Of a stretch of 64,000 nucleotides of DNA, positions 34,441-46,800 are shown piece after piece. The DNA comes from a virus. Positions within the stretch are counted from its first letter, which is position 1; every line of letters starts with the position of its first letter. The translations under genes were made by a program, and so were the position numbers. The stretch is from IMG/VR virus record IMGVR_UViG_3300021963_000001, positions 1 to 64,000 of that record; one strand, 5' to 3'. A model generated the notes under the pieces. It was not told where the DNA came from and did not search any database. It saw only the letters and a list, made by a program, of their open reading frames with translations.

Positions 34441-35418
34441 GTGGCAAACAATCGCGTATTTTACGCTATCACAGCTGTCGGAATCGGCCCGCACGGCGGT
34501 GCGCTGTCTTTTGACCGCGTTCGTGGCTTGCAGTCGGCGACGATTACGACTAATTACAACCTCGAAGCCGCTTACGAACTGGGCATGCTCAGCCTGTACC
34601 AGAACATCGAAGGCGTGCCCGAAATCGAAGTCCAGCTTGAGAAAGTGCTGGACGGTTATCCCCTGATGTTCGATCTGGCTACTTCTGGCCGCGTCAACAA
34701 CAGCTTGATTGGTCGCGCCAACTCCCGTTGCAACTTGGTGTTGTCGGTTCACAACGACACCGCCGTGTCTGCCAGCGGCACCCCGGTCGCCCAGTGCCTG
34801 GTTTCCGGCGCCTATGCCTCGGCCATCAGCTACAAGGCTGCGATGGACGGCAACGCCACCGAGTCGCTGACCCTAGTCGGCAACAACAAGGTGTGGCAGG
34901 CTGGCGGCAGCTACTGGACCCCCAACAGCCCCGCCTCTGAGTCTCCTGCGGCAGCTTCCGGCATCGTTCGTCGGCAGCATGTCCTCGTGGAAGATTCCAC
35001 CTTCCCCAAGGTGATTCGCGGCGTGAACTCCAGCGGCAAGCTGGTGGAAATCCCCGGTTCTGGTTACGCCACCCACATCCAGTCGGTGAGCGTCAACTGC
35101 AACTTGGGCCGTGAGCAACTGATGGAACTCGGTCGCAAGGGGCCGTTCTTCCGCTATGTGAAGTTCCCAGTCGAAGTGACCTCCGAGTTTGAGGTTCTCT
35201 CCAAGGACGGCGACTTCACCGATGCCAACGACGGCAACGCCGACCAGCTGCTTGATGAGACCGTGATCATCAAGTTCGCCGACGGCACCACCATCGACCT
35301 CGGCACCAAGAACAAGCTCCAGTCTGCCAACTATCAGGGTGGCGGTACTGACGGCGGCAACCGGACGGTGACCTACTCCTTCCGGACCTTCAACGACATG
35401 ACCGTGACCAAGGTCTAA
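34441..35418 (+). CDS. Candidate major tail tube protein
   Basis: A 325-residue protein beginning at GTG after AAGGAG. It is GC-rich with strongly biased codons, as the capsid gene is, implying high expression. It contains RGLQSATITTNYNLEAAYEL, a start typical of phage tube proteins, and beta-rich repeats. It follows the neck block and is closed by a strong terminator, which would favour many copies relative to the downstream tail genes. No sheath gene lies next to it. The tube call comes from position and expression signals rather than a recognised fold. Confidence 0.65.
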   Translation: MANNRVFYAITAVGIGPHGGALSFDRVRGLQSATITTNYNLEAAYELGMLSLYQNIEGVPEIEVQLEKVLDGYPLMFDLATSGRVNNSLIGRANSRCNLVLSVHNDTAVSASGTPVAQCLVSGAYASAISYKAAMDGNATESLTLVGNNKVWQAGGSYWTPNSPASESPAAASGIVRRQHVLVEDSTFPKVIRGVNSSGKLVEIPGSGYATHIQSVSVNCNLGREQLMELGRKGPFFRYVKFPVEVTSEFEVLSKDGDFTDANDGNADQLLDETVIIKFADGTTIDLGTKNKLQSANYQGGGTDGGNRTVTYSFRTFNDMTVTKV

Positions 35419-35443
35419 GCTTGACGGTTAGTAAAGGATGACG

Positions 35444-35474
35444 GAGGGGGGGCCGTAAGGCCCCCTCTTCTTTT
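35444..35474 (+). terminator. Rho-independent terminator after tail-tube gene
   Basis: A GC-rich stem (GGGGGCC 35448-35454 with GGCCCCC 35459-35465, loop GTAA, extendable with a bulge) followed by TCTTCTTTT. It would reduce transcription into the chaperone and tape-measure genes, matching their lower required copy number. Confidence 0.8.
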
Positions 35475-35484
35475 GGAGGATGCC

Positions 35485-36528
35485 TTGGATTTTGACCTGT
35501 TGATCGCCCGCATCATTGCGGGTTGTTTTCGCTTTATATGCGAAGGGCGGCGTTTTCTTGTCCGCCAGCCCGGTCGCTTGCGCCGCTACAAGGCCCAACA
35601 AGTCTATTGCGAAGCCCTTGAGGAAGCCATTATAGATGAACTATACAGTGATGACGAAATCAATGTCATGCTGCGAGAAAACGGCCTTTGGGATGACGAA
35701 AAAGAAAGTCAGCTGAAAATACTCTATGACGATGTGGACAAGCTAAAAACCAATTTGTTCAAATCGTTTTTCAAATCAAGAGATCGCGAAAACATACGCA
35801 AAGCACTTAATGTCGCTCGATCTGAAATCAATTCACTACTTTTGCAAAAGAACATCTATGCCCCCATGGGTGCGACCGGCTTTGCCCAAGTTGCCCGCAC
35901 CCGCTATTTGGTAGGTAGTGGTTTGTACGACGACAAGGGAAGGCGGGTTTGGAAGGATGATGATTTTTACCGGGGGAACGATACCCTTCTGGATGACGCT
36001 GTCACAGCTTATTCTGAGTCTCAAATCTTTGATTGGCAGATGAGGGCGATTGCAAGGTCTGACCAATGGCGTTCTGTGTGGAATTGCAAGTCTGCGTGCG
36101 GCGATGTGTTCGGTCGCTCGGCAGTAGATTTGACAGAAGAACAGCGTCAACTCCTATCCTGGTCCCAGCTTTACGACTCCGTTGCTGAACACCCCACCCC
36201 GCCTGACGACAGCATTATCAAAGATGATGATGCCTTTGATGGCTGGATGATTATCCAACGCAAGGAGCGTGAGAGACAGCGACGAGAAGCTACGGCTGAA
36301 GGCACCCTCAATGGCTTAAAGCTTCCAGATTCAGGCGAAATTTTCCTCGTTGCCGAGACTGACGAGGATTTACAAAACATTGAATCTTTGAACAGCCCCC
36401 AGGCTGCTGCGATTAAAAGAGAGAGACTGGCGCACATCGCCAAAAAGGGCGAGGTCGAAGAGCAGCACATGCCCGATTCCAAGCGGGAAATCATGATGAT
36501 GGCTCAGCGGGCTTTGCCAGGTAAGTAA
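35485..36528 (+). CDS. Candidate tail assembly chaperone
   Basis: A 347-residue, charged helical protein between tail tube and tape measure, the usual place of tail assembly chaperones. Residues 45-115 contain EINVMLRENGLWDDEKESQL and are homologous to residues 40-120 of the 36905 gene (IESVMREQKLWDDAKEAGLR), so the two are paralogues. The start is uncertain: TTG 35485 lies five bases after GGAGG, and an upstream TTG at 35473 is possible. The C-terminus has further charged helix. Chaperones of this kind bind tape measure and tube subunits. Confidence 0.55.
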   Translation: MDFDLLIARIIAGCFRFICEGRRFLVRQPGRLRRYKAQQVYCEALEEAIIDELYSDDEINVMLRENGLWDDEKESQLKILYDDVDKLKTNLFKSFFKSRDRENIRKALNVARSEINSLLLQKNIYAPMGATGFAQVARTRYLVGSGLYDDKGRRVWKDDDFYRGNDTLLDDAVTAYSESQIFDWQMRAIARSDQWRSVWNCKSACGDVFGRSAVDLTEEQRQLLSWSQLYDSVAEHPTPPDDSIIKDDDAFDGWMIIQRKERERQRREATAEGTLNGLKLPDSGEIFLVAETDEDLQNIESLNSPQAAAIKRERLAHIAKKGEVEEQHMPDSKREIMMMAQRALPGK

Positions 36529-36539
36529 GGAGGACCCCT

Positions 36540-36905
36540 GTGGATGCTTATAACCAGATGGAGGCCGCTGCGGATGCGGCCCGTCGAACAGAGGAGGAGG
36601 CGATAAAAAATCACGAGCGAAACTCGAGAACTCGCCTCCAAAGAATCCTCGCTACGAAAATGCGAACCGCTTTCATTGGTGCTTTAAGTGCCGTGGAACA
36701 AAGTTTCGGTGAGTTGTGGGGCCATAACGGCTCACCGACACAGCGGGAAGCAGACAAGGAAAAGTGGAAGCAGATATGGGAAACCTGTCGTTCCGCAATC
36801 CTGAACAACGGCAACGCCCAGCTGCGTGCTGTCGAATCGGAACTGGCCCAGTATTCGGTTAGCTGGAACCGTTGTCAGAAGACCCTACCTGTGGAGGAGG
36901 AATGA
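36540..36905 (+). CDS. Conserved phage protein of the tail-assembly region
   Basis: A 121-residue protein starting at GTG after GGAGGACC. The pattern TRLQRILATKMRTAFIGAL, SFGELWGH, then ILNNGNAQLRAVESELAQY is one I recall as a recurrent small phage protein family without a defined job. It is helical, charged, and lies between two chaperone-like genes. It ends in ATGA overlapping the next gene. A role in tail assembly is the natural inference. Confidence 0.55.
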   Translation: MDAYNQMEAAADAARRTEEEAIKNHERNSRTRLQRILATKMRTAFIGALSAVEQSFGELWGHNGSPTQREADKEKWKQIWETCRSAILNNGNAQLRAVESELAQYSVSWNRCQKTLPVEEE

Positions 36906-37741
36906 TGAGCGCCAATAAGAAGGTGATTAAGGTTGAGATTGGTGGCAAGGAAGTCGAACTGGCTGTCTTGCGACCGAATGCAAAAGTGCGCCAGGACGCC
37001 CAGAAAGTCTACAACAAGGCTTTTCGGGATGCCGTTGAGTCCGGAGCCATTCTTCGGGCCAAAATTGAGTCGGTGATGCGGGAACAAAAGCTTTGGGACG
37101 ATGCCAAAGAGGCAGGACTCCGCAAGCTGCAAGGCCAGATCGCCGAAAAAGAGCGCAAAATACGCAGCGGTGGCATCAAGCTCTCGGAGGCCCGAGAAAT
37201 GGCCATCCAGCTTCGCCGGGATCGTGATGAACTCCGTGCCCTCAATTCCGAGCGGATGAGCCTGGACAACAACTCCTGTGAGGCTCAGGCCGACAACGCC
37301 CAGTTCAACTTCTTCGTGTCGGCGTGTACTGTTCACGCCAACGATGGGAAGCCCTATTTCAAGTCCTACGAGGACTACATGACCAAGGAGGATGACCCCG
37401 CCGTTGGACCGGCCGCATCCGCTTTGGCCAAGATCATTTACAACCTGGAAGACGACTACGAGAAGAAGCTGCCTGAAAACCAGTTTCTCCTCAAGTTCAA
37501 GTTCGCCGATGACAGCCTCCACCTCATCGACAAGCAGGGCCGGAAGATTGATGCCGATGGCCGACTTGTTGATCAGGAGGGCCGGTACATCAACGAGGCC
37601 GGGGAATATGTGGATCGGGAGGGGAACCGGGTGGATGCCGATGGCAACTATCTGGTGGATGAAAAGCCCTTCCTAGACGACGAAGGAAACCCGGTTTTGA
37701 CCGAAGTTTCTACCTCCACCCCGGCTCCCGCCGCGGTGTAA
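36905..37741 (+). CDS. Candidate tail assembly chaperone, second paralogue, with acidic repeat tail
   Basis: A 278-residue protein. Residues 40-130 are homologous to part of the 35485 gene (MREQKLWDDAKEAGLRKL). The last 75 residues form a degenerate, acidic repeat with G-x-x-(V/I/L)-D at short spacing (QGRKIDADGRLVDQEGRYIN, then EYVDREGNRVDADGNYLV), possibly a disordered calcium- or partner-binding tail. GGAGGAGG lies just before two candidate ATGs; the one at 36905 gives correct spacing. It is next to the tape measure. Chaperone role is inferred from position and paralogy. Confidence 0.55.
   Translation: MSANKKVIKVEIGGKEVELAVLRPNAKVRQDAQKVYNKAFRDAVESGAILRAKIESVMREQKLWDDAKEAGLRKLQGQIAEKERKIRSGGIKLSEAREMAIQLRRDRDELRALNSERMSLDNNSCEAQADNAQFNFFVSACTVHANDGKPYFKSYEDYMTKEDDPAVGPAASALAKIIYNLEDDYEKKLPENQFLLKFKFADDSLHLIDKQGRKIDADGRLVDQEGRYINEAGEYVDREGNRVDADGNYLVDEKPFLDDEGNPVLTEVSTSTPAPAAV
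37734..37740 (+). promoter_or_regulatory. CGGTGTA element before tape measure
   Basis: GCCGCGGTGTAATTCC overlaps the stop of the preceding gene, 89 bases before the tape-measure ATG. It is unusual because a terminator-like hairpin lies between it and the gene. Promoter function is inferred. Confidence 0.45.
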
Positions 37742-37767
37742 TTCCTGTTGAACCGGACAGGCTTTGC

Positions 37768-37819
37768 GGGCGGTGGTCTCTTCTCCTTCGTGAGGTAGGG
37801 CCGCCGCCCATTTATTTTG
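37768..37819 (+). terminator. Terminator-like hairpin in tape-measure leader
   Basis: GGGCGGTGG (37768-37776) pairs with CCGCCGCCC (37801-37809) across a 24-base loop, followed by ATTTATTTTG. The loop is large and the tail is interrupted by A, so it may be an attenuator rather than a full terminator. It is the only hairpin found between a CGGTGTA element and its downstream gene. Confidence 0.45.
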
Positions 37820-37829
37820 CGGGGTTAAT

Positions 37830-40800
37830 ATGTCATTTGATATCACAGGACAGCTAAATCTACGCCTCGCATCCGGGGCAATCCGCAATATTGCCAACGA
37901 AATTAACACGGGCCTTCGTGGCACAACCCGTGGCGTGTCCGTCCCTGTTCGGGCTGACATGAACAATATACGGGCGGTAAAGGAGGCAATCAGCGGAGCT
38001 GGCACGGCCCTCGACAAGTTTGCTCAGCAGTCCGGTCTGGCATTTAAGCGTTTTGCAGCTTTCAGTTCGGCAGCAGTACCTTTTATCGCAGTAGCATCTG
38101 GAATTCGCAATGCTGTAACTCAAGCCATTGAATTTGATAGGGAAATGGTTCGTCTTCGACAGGTGAGCGTTGAATCTGCATCAGAAGTGGCTCAGGTTGG
38201 TCAGGAAGTCACTCGTTTGGCTACGGCCTATGGTGTTTCCAGCAAAGAACTGATCAAAATGGCTGTGACATTGAAGCAAGCAGATTTTAACATCTATGAA
38301 ACAAGAGATGCTCTTGAAGCTTTAGCAAAATCTGCCCTTGCCCCCAACTTTGATTCGATGGCTCAAACCGGTGAAGGTGCCATCGCTGTAATGAAACAGT
38401 TCCAAATCCAAGCAGCCGACCTAGACAAAGCTATAGGCTCAATGAATGCGGTAGCCGGAGCTTTTGCTGTCGAAGCAGGCGACTTGATTGAGGCCGTCCG
38501 AAGGACGGGTGGCGCATTCAAGGCTACCGGTGGCGATCTCAATCAATTGCTTGCTTTGTTTACTTCTGTTCGTCAAACGACTCGCGAATCTGCTGAATCT
38601 ATCGCAACCGGCTTGCGAACCATTTTTACTCGCATCCAGCGCAACGACACGGTAAACGCCCTAAAAGAGTTTGGCGTGAATCTCCGTTTCACTCGCCAGG
38701 AAGCCGAGCGGGCAGGAGACTTAGGTCTCACCAACCAATTTGTCGGGGCATATGAGGCCATTCGGAGACTTTCATCTGCGTTAACTCAGCTTCCAGAAGC
38801 CGATCCGAGATACAGTGCTATCGTTGAAGATTTGGGCGGTTACCGGCAAATTTCAAAAGTGATTCCATTGATTCAGCAATGGTCAACGACCGAGCGAGCT
38901 TTGATGGTGGCTGAAGCTGGTCGAGTAAGCCTAACTGTCAATGCTTCACAAGCAACAGAATCATACGCCAATCGATTAACTAAACTTCAAGAAAGTTATC
39001 TTTCGCTTGGGCGTTCCTTGATGGATAGCAATTCTTTCAAGGTAGCATTTTCTGGCTTTGAATCTCTTGCTAAAGGCATGCTGATGGTTTTAGAGGCGGC
39101 AAAGCCACTATTGCCCATGCTTACCGCAATGGCTTCAGCCAAATTAATTCAAAGTATTGCTCCAGTAGCGGCCAGATTCTATCAAGGAGTGACCTACAGC
39201 GATAAGGGTTCTCTATTGGCCCGCAATCAGGGTGGACCTGTTGGCTTTGCGTCTGGCGGTTTGGTTCCTGGTGTTGGCGACAAAGATACCGTTCCTAGCT
39301 CCATCCCATCCGGCTCGTTTGTGGTTCGTAAATCTGCCGTTCAAAAGTTCGGTTCAGAAAATCTAGCTAGGCTTGGCAGCAAAGCAAATGTGATGCTGAC
39401 GCCTGGCGAATATGTCTTCACTCCTGACCAAGCCAAGAAGATCGGTGCCCCTAGCCTCAATCAGATTAATCGCAATGGGAAATTGCCTGGTTATGCTTTG
39501 GGCGGGTTGTTCGACTATGTGAAATCCTACTTCGGCTCCCCCTCGTTGCCGGACGCCAATCAGACGGCTGCCCGCCCAACGGTTCGCTTGATCGACCAGA
39601 TTTTGAAGCAAGGCAAGGACCCGAACAAAGAAGCCAAATTCCAGCAGTATGCTAGTCGCCTACAGAAAGAGGCGTTCAAATCAGGTAATTTTGCCGACTT
39701 GGCAAAAGTTATTCCTAGTTTGGCTGACACAAAGGTTGAATATGGGGTTTCATCAAAACCTCTAAGTAAAGCATACGGATTTGTTGACGCAAATGAACAA
39801 AAAAATAAAGTATATATAACATCTAATTTGAAAAATGCACCGAACCCTTTGAGTACTGTTGTTCATGAAATGGCGCATGTTGCAGACCTAGCGGCTGGCC
39901 GAAAAATAGCTGGCAAGAAAACAGGTCGTAACTTTCTGTCTAATCAAGAAGGAACAGAAACAAATACTATCATTAAAAAATTGGCTCCGTTGTTTGAAAA
40001 AGGCTTGATGGGAATGGAGCCTGACGAGTTTAAGAATACGGGCAAAAACAAACAAGACTATATAAAATATCGCCTTCAACCACACGAGATTCTGGCCAAA
40101 TCTGTCCAGGCAATGTCTTTGGAGAATCCTCTGGATGCCTTCAAGGACATGCAGGGGGTGACCAAAAAAGAACAGGCACAGCTGTTGGCTTTGGTTAAGG
40201 AGGTGGATCAGACCTTTCGTAAAGAAGTTGTCGAAAAAATGGGGGCGACCCAGCCAAAGGCTGACTCTGGGCCAACAAAGAAGGTTGAAGAAGCCAGAAA
40301 GAAAGTTGCATCTGTTGGCAAACAAATTAAGGATGCAGCCAAAAAAGTAAAAACACCGGATTCAGAACCAGTACCTGTTGCGGTTGCTGAACCAGCTGTC
40401 CAGCCCATGAGCAGGGAAGAGCGTCTTGAGTACCTCAAACGGCGTAAGGCCGAAATGGACGCAAAGGCAGAAGCAGACGCCAAACGCGATGTCCGGCAGG
40501 CCATGCGCGATGAAGGAATTGCTCCCGCCCGTGGAAAACGCAAGAAAAAAGAAGGGCTTCCGGCCAAACCTGAAGTCATTGTAAAAGAACCGATCAGGGA
40601 AATTCTCAGCAACGAGAAAACGCCTGGTGGCACTTTTCCAGAAAACTCTCAGGGGTATTTGGCGGCTCACGCCATAACCGAGAGAATGAATCAGGGACGC
40701 GCAGAACGCCACAAAGCTGTTTTGCCTACAGGTGTTGCTGCTAGTGAATTGGCAACTGTTTCAATAAGTAAGGCTACCGACAAAATAACCGGCACCCGTG

Positions 40801-43800
40801 TTGCGCCTCCAGGCCTTACTAGAGAAGATCGTAAGCGTTATGAAGCTTATAGCTCTAAGGTATATGCCGAATTAAAAGAAGCAAGGTATTGGGGATTTAA
40901 TTCCGTCAAGGAATATCGAGAGTTTAATGATTATTTTGGTAGGTTAGATGGTAGTGGACCTCCTGGTAAAGGCTCAATTCCTACTGGTGGTGGTGGTGGT
41001 GGTGGTGGTGGTGGTGGTGAACCTCCCAGCCCAACTACTCCTTCTGATGTGTCACCCGGCTCTCCTCCACCGCCCCCTAAAAAAAGGCGTGGTTACGCTG
41101 CTTTTAAATCTGAAATGAAATACCGGGAACTCATCGAATCGGCGATGAAGACTGGCAATCAAATTGGTGCTTACTCTACCGAAATGCCTCAATTTTCAGG
41201 CGATCAGTCGATTAAGTTTTTGGGCGAACTGCGTAAAATGGGCGGTTATCGACCTCAAATGTTGCAGGAGTCTATTGAGCAGAATTTGCGCACCAACAAT
41301 CCTGGCATGAACGAGAAAGGGATTCAGAAGGTCGCTGCGATGCAGACGACCCGCATCATGAAGGCAGCTGAACAGGTTAGTCGTGCCCAGGAGCGTCTTG
41401 GTCAAGTTAGCAACATTCGTGAGCAGGCAAATAGTCGAGCTGGAGACATAGATCAATATTTCCAGTTGAGTCGCAGCATCAATCGACTTCAAAAAAGGGC
41501 AGATTTTGATCCCGAAGCTGTTGCTGAAGCAAAAAGACTAACTGCAACTCGTCAAGAAGTCGCAAAAAGAATTGCAGACAACGAAGGAATTGATTTTTCA
41601 GAATTAGGAAAGGTTAGCAAGTCGGGTCGTGTGTCGGCCACAAAGTCGGCCCGAGACCTCCTTAAAGGATACCGTTCTGGATACGAGAGTGATGCCCGCG
41701 GCGCAACAGTAGAAGAGGCTCGACAAAGGGCTATTTTGGAAAAGAACCAGGAGAAACTGCAAGGCGTTGGCATATCTACTTCAATGGATGCTTCTGGCCA
41801 AGTTAAGATTAATTTCCGCGGAACTGATTCAGCTTATGGTGCCGGGACCATTCCTCCGCGCGCAAATATTAATAAAAACAATTTGGGCAAAATCCTGAAC
41901 GATGAAGTTCAGAAAATTTATAATGCTATTGATCCCGCTGGTCGTGGGAAAAATATCAGCGATATTCAGAAAAAAGATATTTCTGAAAACGCCAAAAATA
42001 ATGTTATGAAAAATTATGTTGATAATGTTAGCTTACAAATTCAACAACAATATAAAATTAAAGATGCTGAGTCGGCCAGGCTAATTGCGACTCAAAAATT
42101 TGAACATGCACTACGAAGCGGCGCAGAAATTGTTGTTAAGAACAATCAAATTTTTGATGCAGATGCCCTGAAGCAAGGTTATAAGGGTGGTTTAAGACAA
42201 AAATTTGCCAATGTTTTTTCTTCCACGCAAGGCGCACTAGGTAATGCATTTTCTTCTCAGTCTGGCTTTTTGGGCGGTCAAGTAATTGCTAGTTATGTGT
42301 CGAACGCATTGTCTAATCTTGCTGGTAGCGCAGACAATGCGGCCGCCAACGACAGAGGCGGTTCTTATAAGGCAGCCAGAGTTTTAAGCGGCGGATTGTC
42401 GGGTCTTGTGACTGGCGCACAGATTGGTTCTGCTTTTGGGCCACTTGGTGCCGGAATCGGTGCTGCAACTGGTGGACTTTTTGGGCTGGTAAATTCATTC
42501 AAAGAAGCTGCTCAAGAAATATCAGATGCAAAAATTGGATTGGCACTCAAGAAAACTACGGATGCACTTTCCAATTTCGCCAAAGGTACTTATGCACTCA
42601 CTCCTCAAAATGCCAAGACAATTGATACTAATTTTAACACAATTGATCGTGAAATAGCCGCTAAATCTGGAAGAAATACATCTTACCTTTTTGGTTTGGT
42701 TTCTGGTTCTCAAGAAAATTTTCAGACAGAATTAACCAAAAATATGCGAGAATCAATGGCTGGCCAAGCCACTTCTATGATGGATGCTCTGACTAAATTG
42801 ATCCAAGATCAGGCTGTTCGTAATGTGGGAAATGCCGATATTCAAGATATGGCATCTATTCGTAAAGATTTTGATTTAGCACTTGCTCAAAATGGAGGAA
42901 TAGGTTCTCGACTCTTTTCAAGAGTTGCTACGGCCACGGAACAAGACCCTGAAATGTTCCGAAAAACCTTGCTTGACATGTTTCAAAGGTCTAAAGAAAG
43001 CGAAGTCTTAAAAAGAAGGCAGCAGACATCAGAAACAGAAATCAATCGATCCACAGCTACATTTGGCGGTTTGTCTTCTGCTGTCGAAGTTGCCACTCAA
43101 AGATTAACGAGGATGACTACATCCTTGAAGAATGTGTCGGATTTCATGGACGGCAGCATCACTCCATTTTCCGGTTCTGGTTTGACAGAAGCCCTACAAA
43201 GACCTCTTGGTTCTGACCGCGAAGATTTTATGGGCGCTGTTAGGTCTATTACCAAAACTGCCGGTGTGGCTGGTGGAGATGTCGAAAAAACAGCTGACGC
43301 TGTCACCGTTGCCGGAAGACTTTTGCCAAGCATTATTAATGCCGTGCGTTCTCAGCCCGTCGCCAATTTGGCCACAGGGGCTGACATTAGTGTGCAAATA
43401 GGTGAAAATCTCAGAAAAGGTTTAGCCGCTCGCGGTATTGATAACACTTCAGCAGCCATGGTTACCAACATGGTCTCAAGCCAGTTGGGATCAGAAGATT
43501 TTAGCAAAATGCTTCGTGAGACTGGCCAGGACATGGGCAAGTTGATTCAGAAGCTCCTAGGACCAATGGCAGAACCGCTCAAGCAATCCTTTACGGAAAT
43601 TGCTAAAAATCTTGATGAACGCGGTCGTATGTTTGCAGAAGGCTTGTCTGAACTCGCCAATAGAACGCGTGCTGTCGGCGAGTTGATGGACAAAGCCAAT
43701 ATGGCAGAAATTGCTTCGGTGCGTAATCGGATTCAATTTGGTGTCAGGAGACGCCTGATTTCTGAAGATGCAGCCGATGCTGGCTTATTTAACGCAAGCC

Positions 43801-46800
43801 AAAACTTACAACGGGCAAGACAAGAAAGACTGACTGGTTTTGGCGGCCCAGGCTCTGGAAACCCTCAATTTATAGCCAGCGCAATGGGTGGTGTTTTTGA
43901 TGACATTCGTCGAACAGAAGAGCGAATTTCTCAAGCAACCAAAGGCGGAAATATCGCTGAACAGAATGCGGCTGCTATCCAATTGTCTTCTCTTAAAACC
44001 AAAGCGGCAGAACTCGGTCAAGCCTTGAAAAATCTTACGGATGTTTCCGAAAGAACATCACAGGCTCAAGAAAAGCTTTCAAAAATACAATCTGACCGAG
44101 AAGGCAGGCAAGCTCTTGGTCTTCGTTACGCTACAGCAAACACAGAGGGCCGAGCGGAAATAGCTTCTTCTTTTAGGTTGTTATCTGCTGCGGCTCAAAT
44201 GGGTACTGCGGCTACTTTTTCAACCAAGCAACAAAATCAAATCTTCAGTCTACTTTCTTCGTTGTCGCCCCAAATGAAATTGCCTGGTTTGGGTGGTATC
44301 AATGTAAAAGATTTGACTTCTCAATTAATGAAAACTACTTTTGGCGGAGCATTTGATCTTGACCCACAAACGGCTGCTCTTGAGCGGGCTTTAGATAATT
44401 TCGTTCAATCAAATTATGATGTCGCAGTCGAGGCATCTCGTCTACAGGTAGAGATGCAACAGAAGCTGCAAGCTGATTTCTTTTCTAGGCTTCAAAACGG
44501 ACAACAAACCTTCATAAATGAACTTTCTAGAGTTATGATGGAAAATCAAAAACTCATGCGAGAAAGTCTTCAAATGCAGGCGCAAAGTCGCCTTGAAGGT
44601 TTGGAAAAACAAGTTGGTCAATCTTCAATGCTTGGAAAAATCGGAGTTTCGACTGACGATCAATTCAAGGCTTTGAGAGATACATTGAATGATCCAAAAA
44701 ATAAAAGTATTGATACTATTTTTGAGTCGGCAAAAAACCAAAGAATTGTGCAAGGCAAAACAGAAAAAGCATTAGATAACACAAAAAGTTTTGTGGATGA
44801 TATAATTGCTTTAGCTGGAAATGACTATGCTAGAGGGACAGCAAAAAGCGATGTTTCTGGAATTTTGATGAACAAATTTGGCGATATGGGATTTACTTCT
44901 CCTATCGATCAAAAAAAATTGATGTCTTTGTTTTCCGAAAATTTAGACGAAAAAGCTGGCTATTTGTCAACCATTGGTGGAAACAAAGAGAACATCGCTG
45001 AAGCATTTCGTTATGCAATTACCACATTTCAAAGAGAATCTAATGATCGAAACAACACCGACATATTGCAAGCCGGAAAAGATTTGCGTAACCAAGGCAC
45101 TATTGATAACAAGATAATAGACAACATTATTCGGACAGCAAAAGAAAACGCAGATAATATTACTGTCAAAACATTGCGTGAATCTGTTTCTGCCGTAGGT
45201 AGCACGAATAAGAAGTTTTCAGAGTTAAATGGCGCTCTTGACCAGGCTCGTCAACAAGTTCAGGGATTTGCTGAAGTCTTAGCTGTTAGGCCTGAAGGAA
45301 GAGCCAACGGCGGTATGATTCGTTATTTTAATAAAGGTGGTTGGGGTTCTGGCGGTAGTCTCAGCCCTCACTCTTCTGACACCGTAAACGCCAGAATTAA
45401 TCCTAATGAATTTGTTGTTTCGGCAGGGCCTGCTCAAAGAAACAAAAAACTTTTGGAGCAGATAAACGCCGGTTATGCAAATGGTGGAGCAATTGAAGAA
45501 GCCAAACAAAATATTGGAAACGCTCAAAAAAATATTGGCGCAAGTACTGAAGATATTATAAATCCCGTTAAAACTATGGAGGCCGCCGAGCAAGCTCGCA
45601 AAGTAGCTCGCGCAAATTCACAAATTCTTTTCCTTCTTCAAATTAAAAACATGAACCCTGATGAGCGGTTCAAATTTGTCAACAAACAAAAAGATTGGAT
45701 CAAATCAATTTCTGGGAAAGAGACAGGCGATCAACTTGGTATCAAAGATGCTCTTGCTCAATTAATGTCAATCGAAGATCAAAAAAATAAATCTTTGAAC
45801 TTTCGTGATCTTGAAAATTATCATGTTGGCAAAAGAAAAATGGGAATTGCAAAAGCAATAAAAACTTTTCCGACTAAAATTGCAGTTGATATTCCAGAAA
45901 TATATCAAGCATTAAAAAAGTTTATGGAAGCAGGAAAAGAAGCTGAAATATTTACAAATAATGTCAACGATAAATTCCGAATCGGAATTGGTTCTAGTTT
46001 GAGCGAAGTAATTCAATCAGAACCAGATTTGAAAAGACATTTATTCCTTAATAATGTTGATCGCATGGCGAATACTCTAAACGAAGATGGCACATTAAAA
46101 CTTTTGGGTGACATTGATCCTCTTCGCAGAGAATATGAATCTCTTTGGACTGATACAAAAATATATGCTAAAACGGCAAAAGATTGGACATCAAGTGTCA
46201 TTTTTGCAAATGACTATAATGAAATTGGAAACTTGCCTACAATTGGCGATTTGCAAGAAAAAGAAAAACGAAACATTGACAAAAAGATTCTTCAAAAGCA
46301 TTATCCTCCTGGAATTTTTGGCAAAATTTATGGCGATGCCCTTCAACGCTTAGCAATTACTGCTCCGAATGAATTTTCTGGAGACATGGATACATGGGCA
46401 AAAAAAACAGAAAAAACCAAAAAACTTGGTCTAGATTTTGATTTTGAAAAGACGATTTCGGCTCTTATTGATAAGGCTCAAAATGATTTAGTAAATCAAA
46501 AAGCAGAAGTTCAAAAGCTTGCTAAAGCTAATGACTTGGTAAAAATAATTCAGCAAGGACGAATTGGTTCATTGCAGACTCCAGAACAAGGCATCGCCAA
46601 GATTTTTGAAGAGCGCAACAATGCTCAGTTTGGCCCCAAACAAGATATGGAGTTGATGAAGCTCCAGCTTATGGCCATGGAAGCAGACGCTTTCAATAAA
46701 TTAAACCCTGGCGTTCAAACAAAACTTTTGGAGATGAAAAGGCGTCGCATCCTTGAAAACAAATTGAGTCCTGCCGAGCAAGCCCAAATGGCTGCTATGG

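Noticed and set aside
34441-35418. Contractile sheath gene
   Set aside because: This gene is too short for a sheath, and no second large structural gene sits between it and the tape measure.
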